Assembly (NCBI RefSeq): GCF_004795015.1
Contig: NZ_SSBI01000003.1
Span: forward strand, 1-64,000
Origin: Streptomyces sp. A1277
GTDB taxonomy: Bacteria > Actinomycetota > Actinomycetes > Streptomycetales > Streptomycetaceae
Direction: 5' to 3'
Length of the DNA: 64,000 bases
The position numbers and the translations under genes are program-made. The notes beneath the pieces are model-generated. The model ran no database searches. It was not told where the DNA came from and was given only the letters and a program-made list of their open reading frames with translations. Shown here in pieces: positions 40,996 through 48,969 of this stretch; position 1 is the stretch's first letter, and the number at the start of each line of letters is the position of its first letter.

Positions 40996-41805
40996 GTGAA
41001 AAAGCTCTCCGCACGACGACGCCATCCGTTGGCGGCGGTCGTCGTACTACTCCTCGCGCTGGCGGCCACCGGGGGGCTGTACGCCGCGTTTGCGCCCGCG
41101 AGTAAGGCGCAGGCCGACGACACCGCCCAGTCCCTCGCCATCGAAGAGGGCAAGAAGCTGTACTCCGTCGGTTGCGCCAGCTGCCACGGAACCGGCGGTC
41201 AGGGCACCACCGACGGGCCCCAGCTTGTCGGCGTGGGCTCCGCCGCCGTGGACTTCCAGGTCGGTACGGGCCGTATGCCCGCGCAGCAGCCGGGCGCCCA
41301 GGTACCGAAGAAGAAGGTCATCTACAACCAGGCCGAGATCGACCAGCTCGCGGCCTACGTCGCGTCGCTCGGCGCCGGCCCGGTCGTACCGACCAAGAGC
41401 CAGGTCAGCCCGGAGGGTGCGGACATCGCCAAGGGTGGCGACCTGTTCCGTACCAACTGCGCCCAGTGCCACAACTTCACCGGCAAGGGCGGCGCGCTGA
41501 CGAACGGCAAGTACGCGCCCGACCTCGACGGCGTGGACCCGAAGCACATCTACGAGGCCATGCTGACCGGCCCGCAGAGCATGCCGTCCTTCCCGGACTC
41601 GACGATGCCCAACCAGCAGAAGCGGGACATCATCGCCTACATCAAGACCGTGAACGGCTCCGAAGCCGAGACCCCCGGCGGCCTCAGCCTCGGAGGTCTG
41701 GGTCCGGTCAGCGAGGGTCTGTTCGGCTGGATCTTCGGGCTGGGCGGTCTGATCGCAGTTGCCATTTGGGTCGCGGCCCACACCGCTAAGGCCAAGAAGT
41801 CATGA
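40996..41805 (+). CDS. qcrC: Menaquinol-cytochrome c reductase, diheme cytochrome c subunit
   Basis: The cytochrome cc subunit of the actinobacterial bcc complex, which passes electrons to the oxidase without a soluble cytochrome c. The 269-residue product has an N-terminal membrane anchor, two heme-binding motifs (CASCH and CAQCH), and a C-terminal membrane helix (LFGWIFGLGGLIAVAIWVA). Both heme motifs are intact. The GTG start lies 62 bp after ctaE and the stop overlaps qcrA by four bases. Confidence 0.96.
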   Translation: MKKLSARRRHPLAAVVVLLLALAATGGLYAAFAPASKAQADDTAQSLAIEEGKKLYSVGCASCHGTGGQGTTDGPQLVGVGSAAVDFQVGTGRMPAQQPGAQVPKKKVIYNQAEIDQLAAYVASLGAGPVVPTKSQVSPEGADIAKGGDLFRTNCAQCHNFTGKGGALTNGKYAPDLDGVDPKHIYEAMLTGPQSMPSFPDSTMPNQQKRDIIAYIKTVNGSEAETPGGLSLGGLGPVSEGLFGWIFGLGGLIAVAIWVAAHTAKAKKS

Positions 41806-42854
41806 GTAGCCAAGAGATTCCAGAAGAGAACCTGCCGGAAGAGCAGGGTGCCGCGCACGACGCGGTGGACAAGGCGAACGACCCGTTCGCCGACCCGGGA
41901 CTGCCGGCGCACAAGCCGCGCATCCAGGACATCGACGAGCGGGCCGCGAAGCGCTCCGAGCGCGTCGTCGCGACCATGTTCCTGTTGTCCATGCTGGCGA
42001 CGGTGGGCTTCATCGCCTCCTATGTCATCTTCCCGGTCGACAAGATCGTCTTCATCTTCCCGTTCGGTCATGTGAGCGCGCTCAACTTCTCCCTGGGGCT
42101 GACCCTGGGCCTGGCGCTCTTCCTGATCGGCGCGGGTGCCGTCCACTGGGCGCGCACGCTGATGTCCGACGTCGAGGTCGCCGACGAGCGGCACCCCATC
42201 GAGGCGGCGCCCGAGGTCAAGGCCAAGGTTCTGGCCGACTTCGCGGACGGCGCCCGGGAGTCCGCTCTCGGCCGGCGCAAGCTGATCCGCAACACCATGT
42301 TCGGCGCGCTGGCCCTGGTGCCGCTCTCCGGTGTGGTGCTGCTGCGCGACCTGGGTCCGCTGCCGGAGAAGAAGCTCCGCAACACCCTGTGGGCCAAGGG
42401 CAAGCAGCTCGTCAACATGAACACCATGGAGCCGCTGCGCCCCGAGGACGTCGTCGTCGGTTCGCTGACCTTCGCCATGCCCGAGGGCCTGGAGGAGGAC
42501 TCGCACGACTTCCAGACGCAGATCGCCAAGGCCGCGCTGATGATCATCCGCATCGAGCCGGACGACATCAAGGACAAGCGCGAGCGCGAGTGGGCCCACG
42601 AGGGCATCGTGGCCTTCTCGAAGATCTGCACCCACGTGGGCTGCCCGATCAGCCTGTACGAGCAGCAGACGCACCACGTGCTCTGCCCGTGCCACCAGTC
42701 CACCTTCGACCTCTCCGACGGCGCCCGCGTCATCTTCGGTCCGGCCGGTCACTCCCTCCCGCAGCTGCGGATCGGTGTGAACAGCGAGGGCAACCTCGAG
42801 GCGCTCGGTGACTTCGAAGAGCCCGTCGGTCCTGCATTCTGGGAGCGCGGATGA
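41802..42854 (+). CDS. qcrA: Menaquinol-cytochrome c reductase, Rieske iron-sulfur subunit
   Basis: The Rieske protein takes electrons from menaquinol. The 350-residue product has a charged N-terminus and three membrane helices (about residues 55-80, 88-112 and 160-180), a feature of actinobacterial Rieske proteins. The [2Fe-2S] domain has ligand motifs CTHVGC and CPCHQS. Starts and stops overlap by four bases with both neighbours, so qcrCAB is translated as a unit. Confidence 0.96.
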   Translation: MSSQEIPEENLPEEQGAAHDAVDKANDPFADPGLPAHKPRIQDIDERAAKRSERVVATMFLLSMLATVGFIASYVIFPVDKIVFIFPFGHVSALNFSLGLTLGLALFLIGAGAVHWARTLMSDVEVADERHPIEAAPEVKAKVLADFADGARESALGRRKLIRNTMFGALALVPLSGVVLLRDLGPLPEKKLRNTLWAKGKQLVNMNTMEPLRPEDVVVGSLTFAMPEGLEEDSHDFQTQIAKAALMIIRIEPDDIKDKREREWAHEGIVAFSKICTHVGCPISLYEQQTHHVLCPCHQSTFDLSDGARVIFGPAGHSLPQLRIGVNSEGNLEALGDFEEPVGPAFWERG

Positions 42855-44497
42855 GTACTGCGACGAACACACCCGGTGCCGCCGCGCCGGGCAACCGCAA
42901 GGCGCCCGCCGGTGAGCGGGTGGCCGACTGGGCGGACGGCCGGCTGGGGATCTACTCCCTCGCCAAGGCCAACATGCGGAAGATCTTCCCGGACCACTGG
43001 TCCTTCATGCTCGGTGAGATCTGCCTCTACAGCTTCATCATCATCATCCTCACGGGTGTGTACCTGACGCTGTTCTTCCACCCGAGCATGAACGAGGTCG
43101 TCTACCACGGCCCGTACGAGCCCATGCAGGGCATCCGGATGTCCGAGGCGTACGCCTCGACGCTGGACATCAGCTTCGACGTCCGCGGTGGTCTGCTGGT
43201 CCGGCAGATCCACCACTGGGCCGCGGTCATCTTCCTGGCCGGCATGTTCGTGCACATGTTCCGGGTGTTCTTCACCGGCGCGTACCGCAAGCCGCGCGAG
43301 ATCAACTGGCTGTTCGGCTTCCTGCTGTTCGTCCTCGGCATGTTCACCGGGTTCACCGGTTACTCGCTCCCGGACGACCTGCTCTCCGGTACGGGTGTGC
43401 GCTTCACCCAGGGCGCGATCCTGTCGATGCCCGTCGTCGGTACGTACATCTCGATGTTCCTGTTCGGCGGGGAGTTCCCCGGCGGCGACATCATCGCGAG
43501 GTTCTACTCGATCCACATCCTGCTGCTGCCGGGCATCATGCTCGGGCTCGTGGTCGGCCACCTCATCCTGGTCTTCTACCACAAGCACACGCAGTTCGCG
43601 GGTCCGGGCAAGACGAACAAGAACGTCGTCGGCATGCCCCTGCTGCCGGTGTACATGGCGAAGGCCGGCGGGTTCTTCTTCCTGGTCTTCGGCTTCATCG
43701 CGATCATCGCGGCGATCGCCTCGATCAACCCGATCTGGGCGCTCGGCCCGTACCGACCCGACCAGGTGTCCACGGGCGCCCAGCCGGACTGGTACATGGG
43801 CTTCGCCGAAGGCTTCGTCCGTGTGATGCCGGGCTGGGAGATCAACCTCTGGGGCCACACGCTGGTCCTGGGCGTGCTCATCCCGCTGGTCGTCTTCGGT
43901 CTGATCCTCGGCGTCCTGGCGCTCTGGCCGTTCATCGAGTCCTGGATCACCGGGGACAAGCGCGAGCACCACATCCTGGACAAGCCGCGCAACGCCCCGA
44001 CCCGGACGGCGCTCGGTGTCGCCTGGGTGACGATCTACTTCGTCATGCTGATCGGTGGCGGCAACGACATCTGGGCGACGCACTTCAGCCTGTCGCTCAA
44101 CGCGATCAGCTGGTTCGTCCGGATCGCCTTCTTCGTCGGACCCGTCCTGGCGTTCGTCGCCACCCGGCGGATCTGCCTCGGCCTCCAGCGCCGCGACAAG
44201 GAGAAGGTGCTGCACGGGCGCGAGTCCGGGCTCATCAAGCGCCTGCCGCACGGTGAGTTCGTCGAGGTCCACGAGCCGCTCTCGCCGGAGATGCTGCACG
44301 CCCTCACCGCGCACGAGCAGTACAAGCCGCTCGAGATCGGCCCGACGGTCGACGAGAACGGCGTGGAGCGCAAGGTGTCCACGCTCCAGAAGGCCCGGGT
44401 CAGGCTCAGCAAGAGCCTGTACGGCGAGGACAACCAGATCGCCAAGCCCACCGCCGAGGAGTACAAGGAGATCACCAGCGGCCACGGCCACCACTGA
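42851..44497 (+). CDS. qcrB: Menaquinol-cytochrome c reductase, cytochrome b subunit
   Basis: The membrane subunit with two b hemes and the quinol sites. The 548-residue product has eight main helices. Heme-ligand histidines are seen in RQIHHWAAVIFLAGMFVHMF and IHILLLPGIMLGLVVGHL. The quinol-site PEW motif appears as QPDWYMGF. It has the long charged C-terminal extension known from actinobacteria. A clear terminator follows, so qcrB ends the operon. Confidence 0.96.
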   Translation: MSTATNTPGAAAPGNRKAPAGERVADWADGRLGIYSLAKANMRKIFPDHWSFMLGEICLYSFIIIILTGVYLTLFFHPSMNEVVYHGPYEPMQGIRMSEAYASTLDISFDVRGGLLVRQIHHWAAVIFLAGMFVHMFRVFFTGAYRKPREINWLFGFLLFVLGMFTGFTGYSLPDDLLSGTGVRFTQGAILSMPVVGTYISMFLFGGEFPGGDIIARFYSIHILLLPGIMLGLVVGHLILVFYHKHTQFAGPGKTNKNVVGMPLLPVYMAKAGGFFFLVFGFIAIIAAIASINPIWALGPYRPDQVSTGAQPDWYMGFAEGFVRVMPGWEINLWGHTLVLGVLIPLVVFGLILGVLALWPFIESWITGDKREHHILDKPRNAPTRTALGVAWVTIYFVMLIGGGNDIWATHFSLSLNAISWFVRIAFFVGPVLAFVATRRICLGLQRRDKEKVLHGRESGLIKRLPHGEFVEVHEPLSPEMLHALTAHEQYKPLEIGPTVDENGVERKVSTLQKARVRLSKSLYGEDNQIAKPTAEEYKEITSGHGHH

Positions 44498-44521
44498 TCA
44501 CCCGTTCTGATCGCCACGGCG

Positions 44522-44552
44522 AGAGCCCCGTCCATTCGCTGGACGGGGCTCT
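44522..44552 (+). terminator. Hairpin terminator after qcrCAB
   Basis: A perfect 13-bp stem (AGAGCCCCGTCCA and its complement) with a five-base loop and a short TTTG tail lies 25 bp after qcrB. Confidence 0.9.
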
Positions 44553-44621
44553 TTGCCGTCTGCGGGGCTCGATAGGGTGGTCGCGATCCCTTTATCGGCT
44601 GTGGACCCCCAGGAGCGGACC

Positions 44622-45686
44622 ATGAACGTTGTGACCCCGGACGGCGGCGACAGCGTGGCGGCCCCTTCCTGGCCCGGCGTGCTGACCCCCCTGCTGCGCG
44701 GCGAGGACCTGAGCGCCGACGCCACCGCCTGGGCGATGGACCGCATCATGAGCGGCGAGGCGACCGACGTGCAGATCGCCGGTTTCGCGGTGGCGCTGCG
44801 CGCCAAGGGCGAGACGGTCACGGAGGTCTCCGGCCTGGTCCGCGCGATGTACCGGCACGCCACGACCATCGAGGTGCCCGGCCGGACCGTCGACATCGTC
44901 GGCACCGGCGGCGACATGGCCAAGACGGTCAACATCTCCACCATGTCCGCGATCGTCGTGGCCGGGACCGGCGCCAAGGTCGTCAAGCACGGCAGCCGCG
45001 CCTCGTCGTCGGCCAGCGGCTCCTCCGACGTCCTCGGGAAGCTCGGCGTCAACCTGGAGCTGTCCCCGCGGCGCGTGGTGGAGGTGGCCGAGGAGGCCGG
45101 CATCACCTTCTGCTTCGCGGTGAAGTTCCATCCGGCCCTGCGCCACGCGGCGAAGGCCCGGGCGGAGCTGGGCGCGCCGACCACCTTCAACATCCTCGGG
45201 CCGCTGACCAATCCGGCCAAGGTGCGCTCGCAGGCCATCGGGGTGGCCGATCTGCGGATGGCCCCCATCGTCGCCGGCGTCCTCGCCGAACGCGGCAACT
45301 CGGCCCTGGTCTTCCGGGGCGACGACGGGCTGGACGAGCTGACCACGACCGCGACCTCGCGGGTGTGGGTGGCCCGGGACGGCGTGGTGCGCGAGGAGCC
45401 CTTCGACCCGCGCGACGTCGGCCTGGACCTGGTCCCGGTGGAGGCGCTGCGCGGCGCCGACGCCTCGTACAACGCCGATGTGGCCCGCCGGCTGCTGGCC
45501 GGTGAGACGGGCCCGGTACGGGATGCCGTCCTGCTCAACTCGGCGGCCGCGCTGGTCGCGCTGGACCCGGGCGAGGGCACGCTCACCGAGCAGATCCGCG
45601 CGGGTATGGCGAGGGCCGCCGAGTCCATCGACTCGGGGGCGGCCGGGCGGGCGCTGGAGAGATGGGTCGTCGCCAGCAACGCGTGA
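44622..45686 (+). CDS. trpD: Anthranilate phosphoribosyltransferase
   Basis: TrpD attaches the phosphoribosyl group to anthranilate in tryptophan synthesis. The 354-residue product has the PRPP-binding [17 protein letters not shown] loop, then [21 protein letters not shown]. The family's [16 protein letters not shown] and [10 protein letters not shown] segments follow. I chose the ATG giving MNVVTPDG because CAGGAG lies seven bases upstream. It stands alone here, apart from other trp genes, next to the respiratory operon as in M. tuberculosis (Rv2192c). Hairpins lie on both sides. Confidence 0.95.
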   Translation: MNVVTPDGGDSVAAPSWPGVLTPLLRGEDLSADATAWAMDRIMSGEATDVQIAGFAVALRAKGETVTEVSGLVRAMYRHATTIEVPGRTVDIVGTGGDMAKTVNISTMSAIVVAGTGAKVVKHGSRASSSASGSSDVLGKLGVNLELSPRRVVEVAEEAGITFCFAVKFHPALRHAAKARAELGAPTTFNILGPLTNPAKVRSQAIGVADLRMAPIVAGVLAERGNSALVFRGDDGLDELTTTATSRVWVARDGVVREEPFDPRDVGLDLVPVEALRGADASYNADVARRLLAGETGPVRDAVLLNSAAALVALDPGEGTLTEQIRAGMARAAESIDSGAAGRALERWVVASNA

Positions 45687-45705
45687 GCGCACGGGTGTGA
45701 GGCAG

Positions 45706-45732
45706 GGCGCAGTCCGGATTCCGGACTGCGCC
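45706..45732 (+). terminator. Hairpin terminator after trpD
   Basis: A perfect 12-bp stem (GGCGCAGTCCGG / CCGGACTGCGCC) with a three-base loop lies 20 bp after the trpD stop. Confidence 0.85.
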
Positions 45733-45768
45733 TTGCGCGTTCCCGTACGTATGGCAGGATGCTGCGCA

Positions 45769-45849
45769 GGTCATGAGTGACGGCGACTACGGCCCCGGCC
45801 CGCTGTCCGGCAACCCTCCGTCCGTGGCGGGGTGCCCCGGGTGAAGACC
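45769..45849 (+). ncRNA. SAM-IV riboswitch
   Basis: The segment follows the known SAM-IV aptamer pattern closely. It opens GGTCATGAGTG and closes GTGAAGACC, giving stem P1 (GGTC/GACC). It also has GCCCCGGC, then CCGGCAACCCTCC, and GGCGGGGTGCCCCGGG, which holds the pseudoknot partner. SAM-IV riboswitches are known from streptomycetes and turn off sulfur and methionine genes when S-adenosylmethionine is high. The regulated gene is the class V aminotransferase that starts 212 bp downstream. The bases AGACC of the closing stem can also pair with GGTCT at 45866-45870, which would open the aptamer. Confidence 0.92.
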
Positions 45850-45881
45850 AGGCCGCAGGCAGCGAGGTCTGCGGCAAGCGC

Positions 45882-45920
45882 GGACCCCTTGACGTCGCGT
45901 GACGTCCGCCCGTGGGGTCC
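45882..45920 (+). promoter_or_regulatory. Possible expression-platform hairpin of the SAM-IV leader
   Basis: GGACCCC (45882-45888) can pair with GGGGTCC (45914-45920). A smaller hairpin, GCCGCAG/CTGCGGC, lies just before at 45852-45875. Together they may form the switching part between the aptamer and the gene. Confidence 0.4.
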
Positions 45921-45941
45921 TTGGTCCTCAGGGAGCCTCTT

Positions 45942-45962
45942 GTGAGCAAGCGAATGCGTTAG
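45942..45962 (+). CDS. Possible leader peptide (six codons)
   Basis: GTG AGC AAG CGA ATG CGT TAG encodes V/M-SKRMR with GGGAG seven bases before the GTG. It lies between the SAM-IV riboswitch and the aminotransferase start. It may be a small leader peptide used in attenuation, but so short a frame could occur by chance. Confidence 0.25.
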   Translation: MSKRMR

Positions 45963-46061
45963 GGCCCTCGGCCCTGTTCCGCGTACCCCTCTTCTCTCCA
46001 CTCCGTGCTGCCGCGTACCCGCAGGCACGCGGAATTCGCCTGCCTGTAACGGGAGTCCGTC

Positions 46062-47438
46062 ATGTCTGTCTTCACCGCTGCCGCCGACCAGTCCCTTTGT
46101 GCCCCTCTGCCGGTTCTGGGCGAGGATGTCCTCGTCCCGCTGGTCACCGGCGGAGAGGTCGGGTACGCCGCGCTGGACTACGCCGCGAGCGCGCCGGCGC
46201 TGAAGCGGGTGTGGGACGACGTGGCCGCGTACGCCCCGTACTACGGCAGCGTCCACCGCGGGGCCGGCTACCTCTCGCAGCTCTCCACGGACCTCTTCGA
46301 GTCCAGCCGTGCCACGGTGGCGGAGTTCCTGGGCTGCCGCCCCGGGGACCAGGTGGTCTTCACCCGGTCCACCACCGACTCGCTGAACCTGCTGGCCGCC
46401 GCGCTGCCCGCCGACTGCCAGGTGTTCGTCTTCGAGACCGAGCACCACGCCTCGCTGCTGCCCTGGCGCGACGCCCGGGTGACCTACCTGAACGCCCCGC
46501 GCACCCCCGCCCAGGCCGTCGCCACCCTGGAGCGGGCCCTCGCCGACCGCGAGCCCTACGGTCCCGCGCTGGTCTGCGTCACCGGCGCGTCCAACGTCAC
46601 CGGCGAGCTGTGGCCCGTCAAGGAGCTGGCCGCCGCCGCGCACGCCCACGGTGCGCGGATCGTCCTGGACGCCGCCCAGCTCGCCCCGCACCACCCCGTC
46701 GACATCGCCGGGCTGGACGTGGACTGGGCCGCCTTCTCCGGGCACAAGCTGTACGCGCCGTTCGGCTCGGGCGTCCTGGCCGGCCGCTCCGACTGGCTGC
46801 GCGACGCCGAGCCCTACCTCGCCGGGGGCGGCGCCTCCCGCAAGGTCGCCCGGCGCGCGGACGGCGGGGTCGACGTCGAGTGGCACACCACCGCCGCCCG
46901 CCATGAGGCCGGTTCGCCCAACGTCATCGGCGTCCACTCCATCGCCTCCGCCTGCAAGGCGCTCACCGAGGCAGGCTTCGACCGGCTGGTCGCCCGCGAG
47001 CAGCACCTCGTCGGCGAGGTGCTGACCGGGCTCGCCGAGGTCCCCGAGGTGAAGGTGCTCTCGCTGTTCGGCGACGACGCCCCGCGGGTCGGCGTGATCT
47101 CGTTCGTGGTGGAGGGCTGGAACAGCTCCCACTTCGCCGCCGCCCTGTCCGCCGAGTACGGCATCGGGGTGCGCGACGGCCTCTTCTGCGCCCACCCGCT
47201 CGTGCGCACTCTGCTCGGCAGCGACCCGGGCGAGGCCGGCGAGTGCGGGGCGCCGGAGGCCGAGCCGGGGGAGCGGTCGCTGAACGCCATCCGGGTCAGC
47301 TTCGGCGCCGGCACGCCGGACGAGCACATCGAGCGCTTCCTGCGGGCGGTACGGGAGCTGGTGAGCGACGGGGCCCGCTGGAAGTACCGCACCGAGGACG
47401 GCCGTTGCGTCCCGGACCGGGGCGCCGCCCAGGTCTGA
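46062..47438 (+). CDS. Class V aminotransferase-fold PLP enzyme (cysteine desulfurase-like) under SAM-IV control
   Basis: The 458-residue product is a class V PLP-dependent enzyme. It starts with GYAALDYAASAPAL, typical of the NifS/SufS/Csd branch. It has FTRSTTDSLNLLAAALP and the PLP Asp/Gln in VLDAAQLAPHH, and its PLP lysine is in FSGHKLYAPFGSG. A loop Cys (DGLFCAHPLVRTLLG) lies near where desulfurases keep the persulfide cysteine, but the context differs, so the activity may be desulfurase, lyase or epimerase. The SAM-IV riboswitch upstream points to a role in sulfur amino-acid metabolism. The ATG follows CGGGAG eight bases upstream. A 23-bp hairpin follows. Confidence 0.88.
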   Translation: MSVFTAAADQSLCAPLPVLGEDVLVPLVTGGEVGYAALDYAASAPALKRVWDDVAAYAPYYGSVHRGAGYLSQLSTDLFESSRATVAEFLGCRPGDQVVFTRSTTDSLNLLAAALPADCQVFVFETEHHASLLPWRDARVTYLNAPRTPAQAVATLERALADREPYGPALVCVTGASNVTGELWPVKELAAAAHAHGARIVLDAAQLAPHHPVDIAGLDVDWAAFSGHKLYAPFGSGVLAGRSDWLRDAEPYLAGGGASRKVARRADGGVDVEWHTTAARHEAGSPNVIGVHSIASACKALTEAGFDRLVAREQHLVGEVLTGLAEVPEVKVLSLFGDDAPRVGVISFVVEGWNSSHFAAALSAEYGIGVRDGLFCAHPLVRTLLGSDPGEAGECGAPEAEPGERSLNAIRVSFGAGTPDEHIERFLRAVRELVSDGARWKYRTEDGRCVPDRGAAQV

Positions 47439-47448
47439 GGACGGCCCG

Positions 47449-47498
47449 CGTGCCGCTGCGGCCGGGTACGGAACCCCGTACCCGGCCGCAGCGGCGCG
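47449..47498. terminator. Bidirectional hairpin terminator
   Basis: A perfect 20-bp stem (47452-47471 with 47476-47495) with a four-base loop, extendable by three pairs including one G-T, lies between two convergent genes. It is one of the strongest hairpins in the window. Confidence 0.92.
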
Positions 47499-47507
47499 TG
47501 TACGTCC

Positions 47508-47789
47508 CTACGCGTCCAGGCCGATGGAGAAGGCCGCCTCCAGGTCGTGCTGGGAGTACGTACGGAAGGCGACGTGGGTGTCGGTCCCCTCGACACCGGG
47601 GATCTTGCTGATCCGGCCGGGGATGACCTCGGCGAGATCGTCGTGCTTGGACACCCGGACCATGGCGATCAGGTCGTAGGTACCGGTGACCGAGAAGACC
47701 TCGCTGACGCTGTCCAGCGCGGCGATGGCCTCGGCGATCTCGGGAATCCGGTCCACGCTGGTCTTGATGAGCACGATCGCGGTGATCAC
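47508..47789 (-). CDS. Lrp/AsnC-type ligand-binding (RAM) domain protein without DNA-binding domain
   Basis: The 93-residue product consists only of the RAM effector domain found at the C-terminus of Lrp/AsnC regulators: ITAIVLIKTSVDRIPEIAEA, then VSEVFSVTGTYDLIAMVRV, and the end TYSQHDLEAAFSIGLDA. It lacks the helix-turn-helix. Such stand-alone RAM proteins may bind amino acids and modify full-length regulators. The GTG overlaps the stop of the rhomboid gene by four bases, so they are coupled, and a GAGGGAGAAAG site precedes it. Confidence 0.9.
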   Translation of the reverse strand: MITAIVLIKTSVDRIPEIAEAIAALDSVSEVFSVTGTYDLIAMVRVSKHDDLAEVIPGRISKIPGVEGTDTHVAFRTYSQHDLEAAFSIGLDA

Positions 47790-48532
47790 GGCTGGCTTTC
47801 TCCCTCGGTGGCCGTGGCTGGAGCCTTCACTCTAGGGCCTTTGGCATCACGCCCGTAGCGCCCCCAGGCGTAGAGGAAGCCGGTGGCGAAGCCGACGACA
47901 TGGGCGAGGTAGGCCACCCCCGGGCCGCTGCCCGCGCCCTCGGCGGCCAGCCACTGCAGGACGAACCAGAAGATCAGCACCACCCAGGCGGGGAAGCGCA
48001 GCGGCAGGAAGAGCAGGAATGGGAAGAGGCTGGTGACCCGGGCCCGGGGGAAGAGGTAGAGGAACGCCCCCAGCACCGCGGAGATCGCCCCCGACGCGCC
48101 GACGAGCGTCTGGTCGGACGTGGCGTGCGCGGCCGCGTAGGCGAGCAGGGCGAGATAGCCGCAGCCGAGGTAGAACAGGGCGAACTCCGTGTGCCCCATG
48201 CGCTCCTCGGCCATCGCGCCGAACACGTACAGGAAGAGCATGTTGCCGAGCAGGTGCAGCCAGCTGCCGTGCACGAAGAGTGCGGTGAGCGGGGTGAGCA
48301 GGGCGTGCGCCGAGCCGTCCCACAGCTCGCTCGGGATGACACCCCACCGTTCGAAGTACCCCGCCTGGGCGGCGAGCAGGGCGTCCGCGCCACCGCGCAC
48401 CGGGACGAAGCCGGAGAGCGGGCTGACGACGAACACCGCGCAGCACAGGGCGATGAGGGCGTACGTCACCGGCGGCCCGCCCGAAGTAGCCGCGCGCAGG
48501 AGCCTGCCGACCGCAGTCCGCCGATCGATCAT
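47786..48532 (-). CDS. Rhomboid-family intramembrane serine protease
   Basis: The 248-residue product has six membrane helices. The expected rhomboid motifs are present: FVHGSWLHLLGNMLFLYVFG with the conserved Gly-Asn, catalytic Ser in LVGASGAISAVLGAF, and catalytic His in YLAHVVGFATGF. It should therefore be an active intramembrane protease. I chose the ATG giving MIDRRTAV; a TTG six codons upstream is possible, and neither has a strong ribosome binding site. It is coupled to the RAM-domain gene and divergent from a zinc-ribbon gene. Confidence 0.92.
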   Translation of the reverse strand: MIDRRTAVGRLLRAATSGGPPVTYALIALCCAVFVVSPLSGFVPVRGGADALLAAQAGYFERWGVIPSELWDGSAHALLTPLTALFVHGSWLHLLGNMLFLYVFGAMAEERMGHTEFALFYLGCGYLALLAYAAAHATSDQTLVGASGAISAVLGAFLYLFPRARVTSLFPFLLFLPLRFPAWVVLIFWFVLQWLAAEGAGSGPGVAYLAHVVGFATGFLYAWGRYGRDAKGPRVKAPATATEGESQP

Positions 48533-48692
48533 GAACAGAGCATGACGCAAGGGGAGCGAACGGGACAGGCCGCCTCGCCGTGCCGGGGGCGAGCACCGAG
48601 GCCGTAGGGTTACGGGTGGACATCCGCAGTTCGACGGCGCACCGCGAGACCCTTGTCCGGCAGCTCACGGCTCGACGAAAGAGGACGCACCG

Positions 48693-48935
48693 ATGACGAC
48701 CGTTCCCCAGCCGACCGACACGACCCGCTGGCGCTGCACGCTCTGCGGAAACCTCACGCGTTTCGACGTGACGCGCTCGTCCAAGGTGGTCGAGTACGTC
48801 CATCTCGACCTGGCCGGGGAGTCGAGCGTCGAGGAACGTGAGGTGGTCAGTGAGACCATCGAGTCGGTGCGCTGTCGTTGGTGCAACGCGGTGGACCAGA
48901 TCGAGCTGGTGGACAGGCCGGGTGCCGACTCCTGA
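48693..48935 (+). CDS. Small zinc-ribbon-like protein
   Basis: The 80-residue product has two CxxC pairs (WRCTLCGNLTRFD and VRCRWCNAVDQIE) separated by about 40 residues, as in zinc ribbons. An acidic beta-rich middle lies between them (VVEYVHLDLAGESSVEE). Its function is unknown; it could bind nucleic acid or act as a small metal-bound adaptor. GAGGA lies eight bases before the ATG. It precedes the NYN-domain gene by 34 bp, so the two are probably co-transcribed. Confidence 0.88.
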   Translation: MTTVPQPTDTTRWRCTLCGNLTRFDVTRSSKVVEYVHLDLAGESSVEEREVVSETIESVRCRWCNAVDQIELVDRPGADS

Positions 48936-48969
48936 CGGGGCCGTGCGGAGACAACACATGAGGTGACGG

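Noticed and set aside
47508..47789. A full Lrp/AsnC transcription regulator
   Set aside because: Only the RAM ligand domain is present. No helix-turn-helix can be found upstream in frame before the overlapping rhomboid gene.
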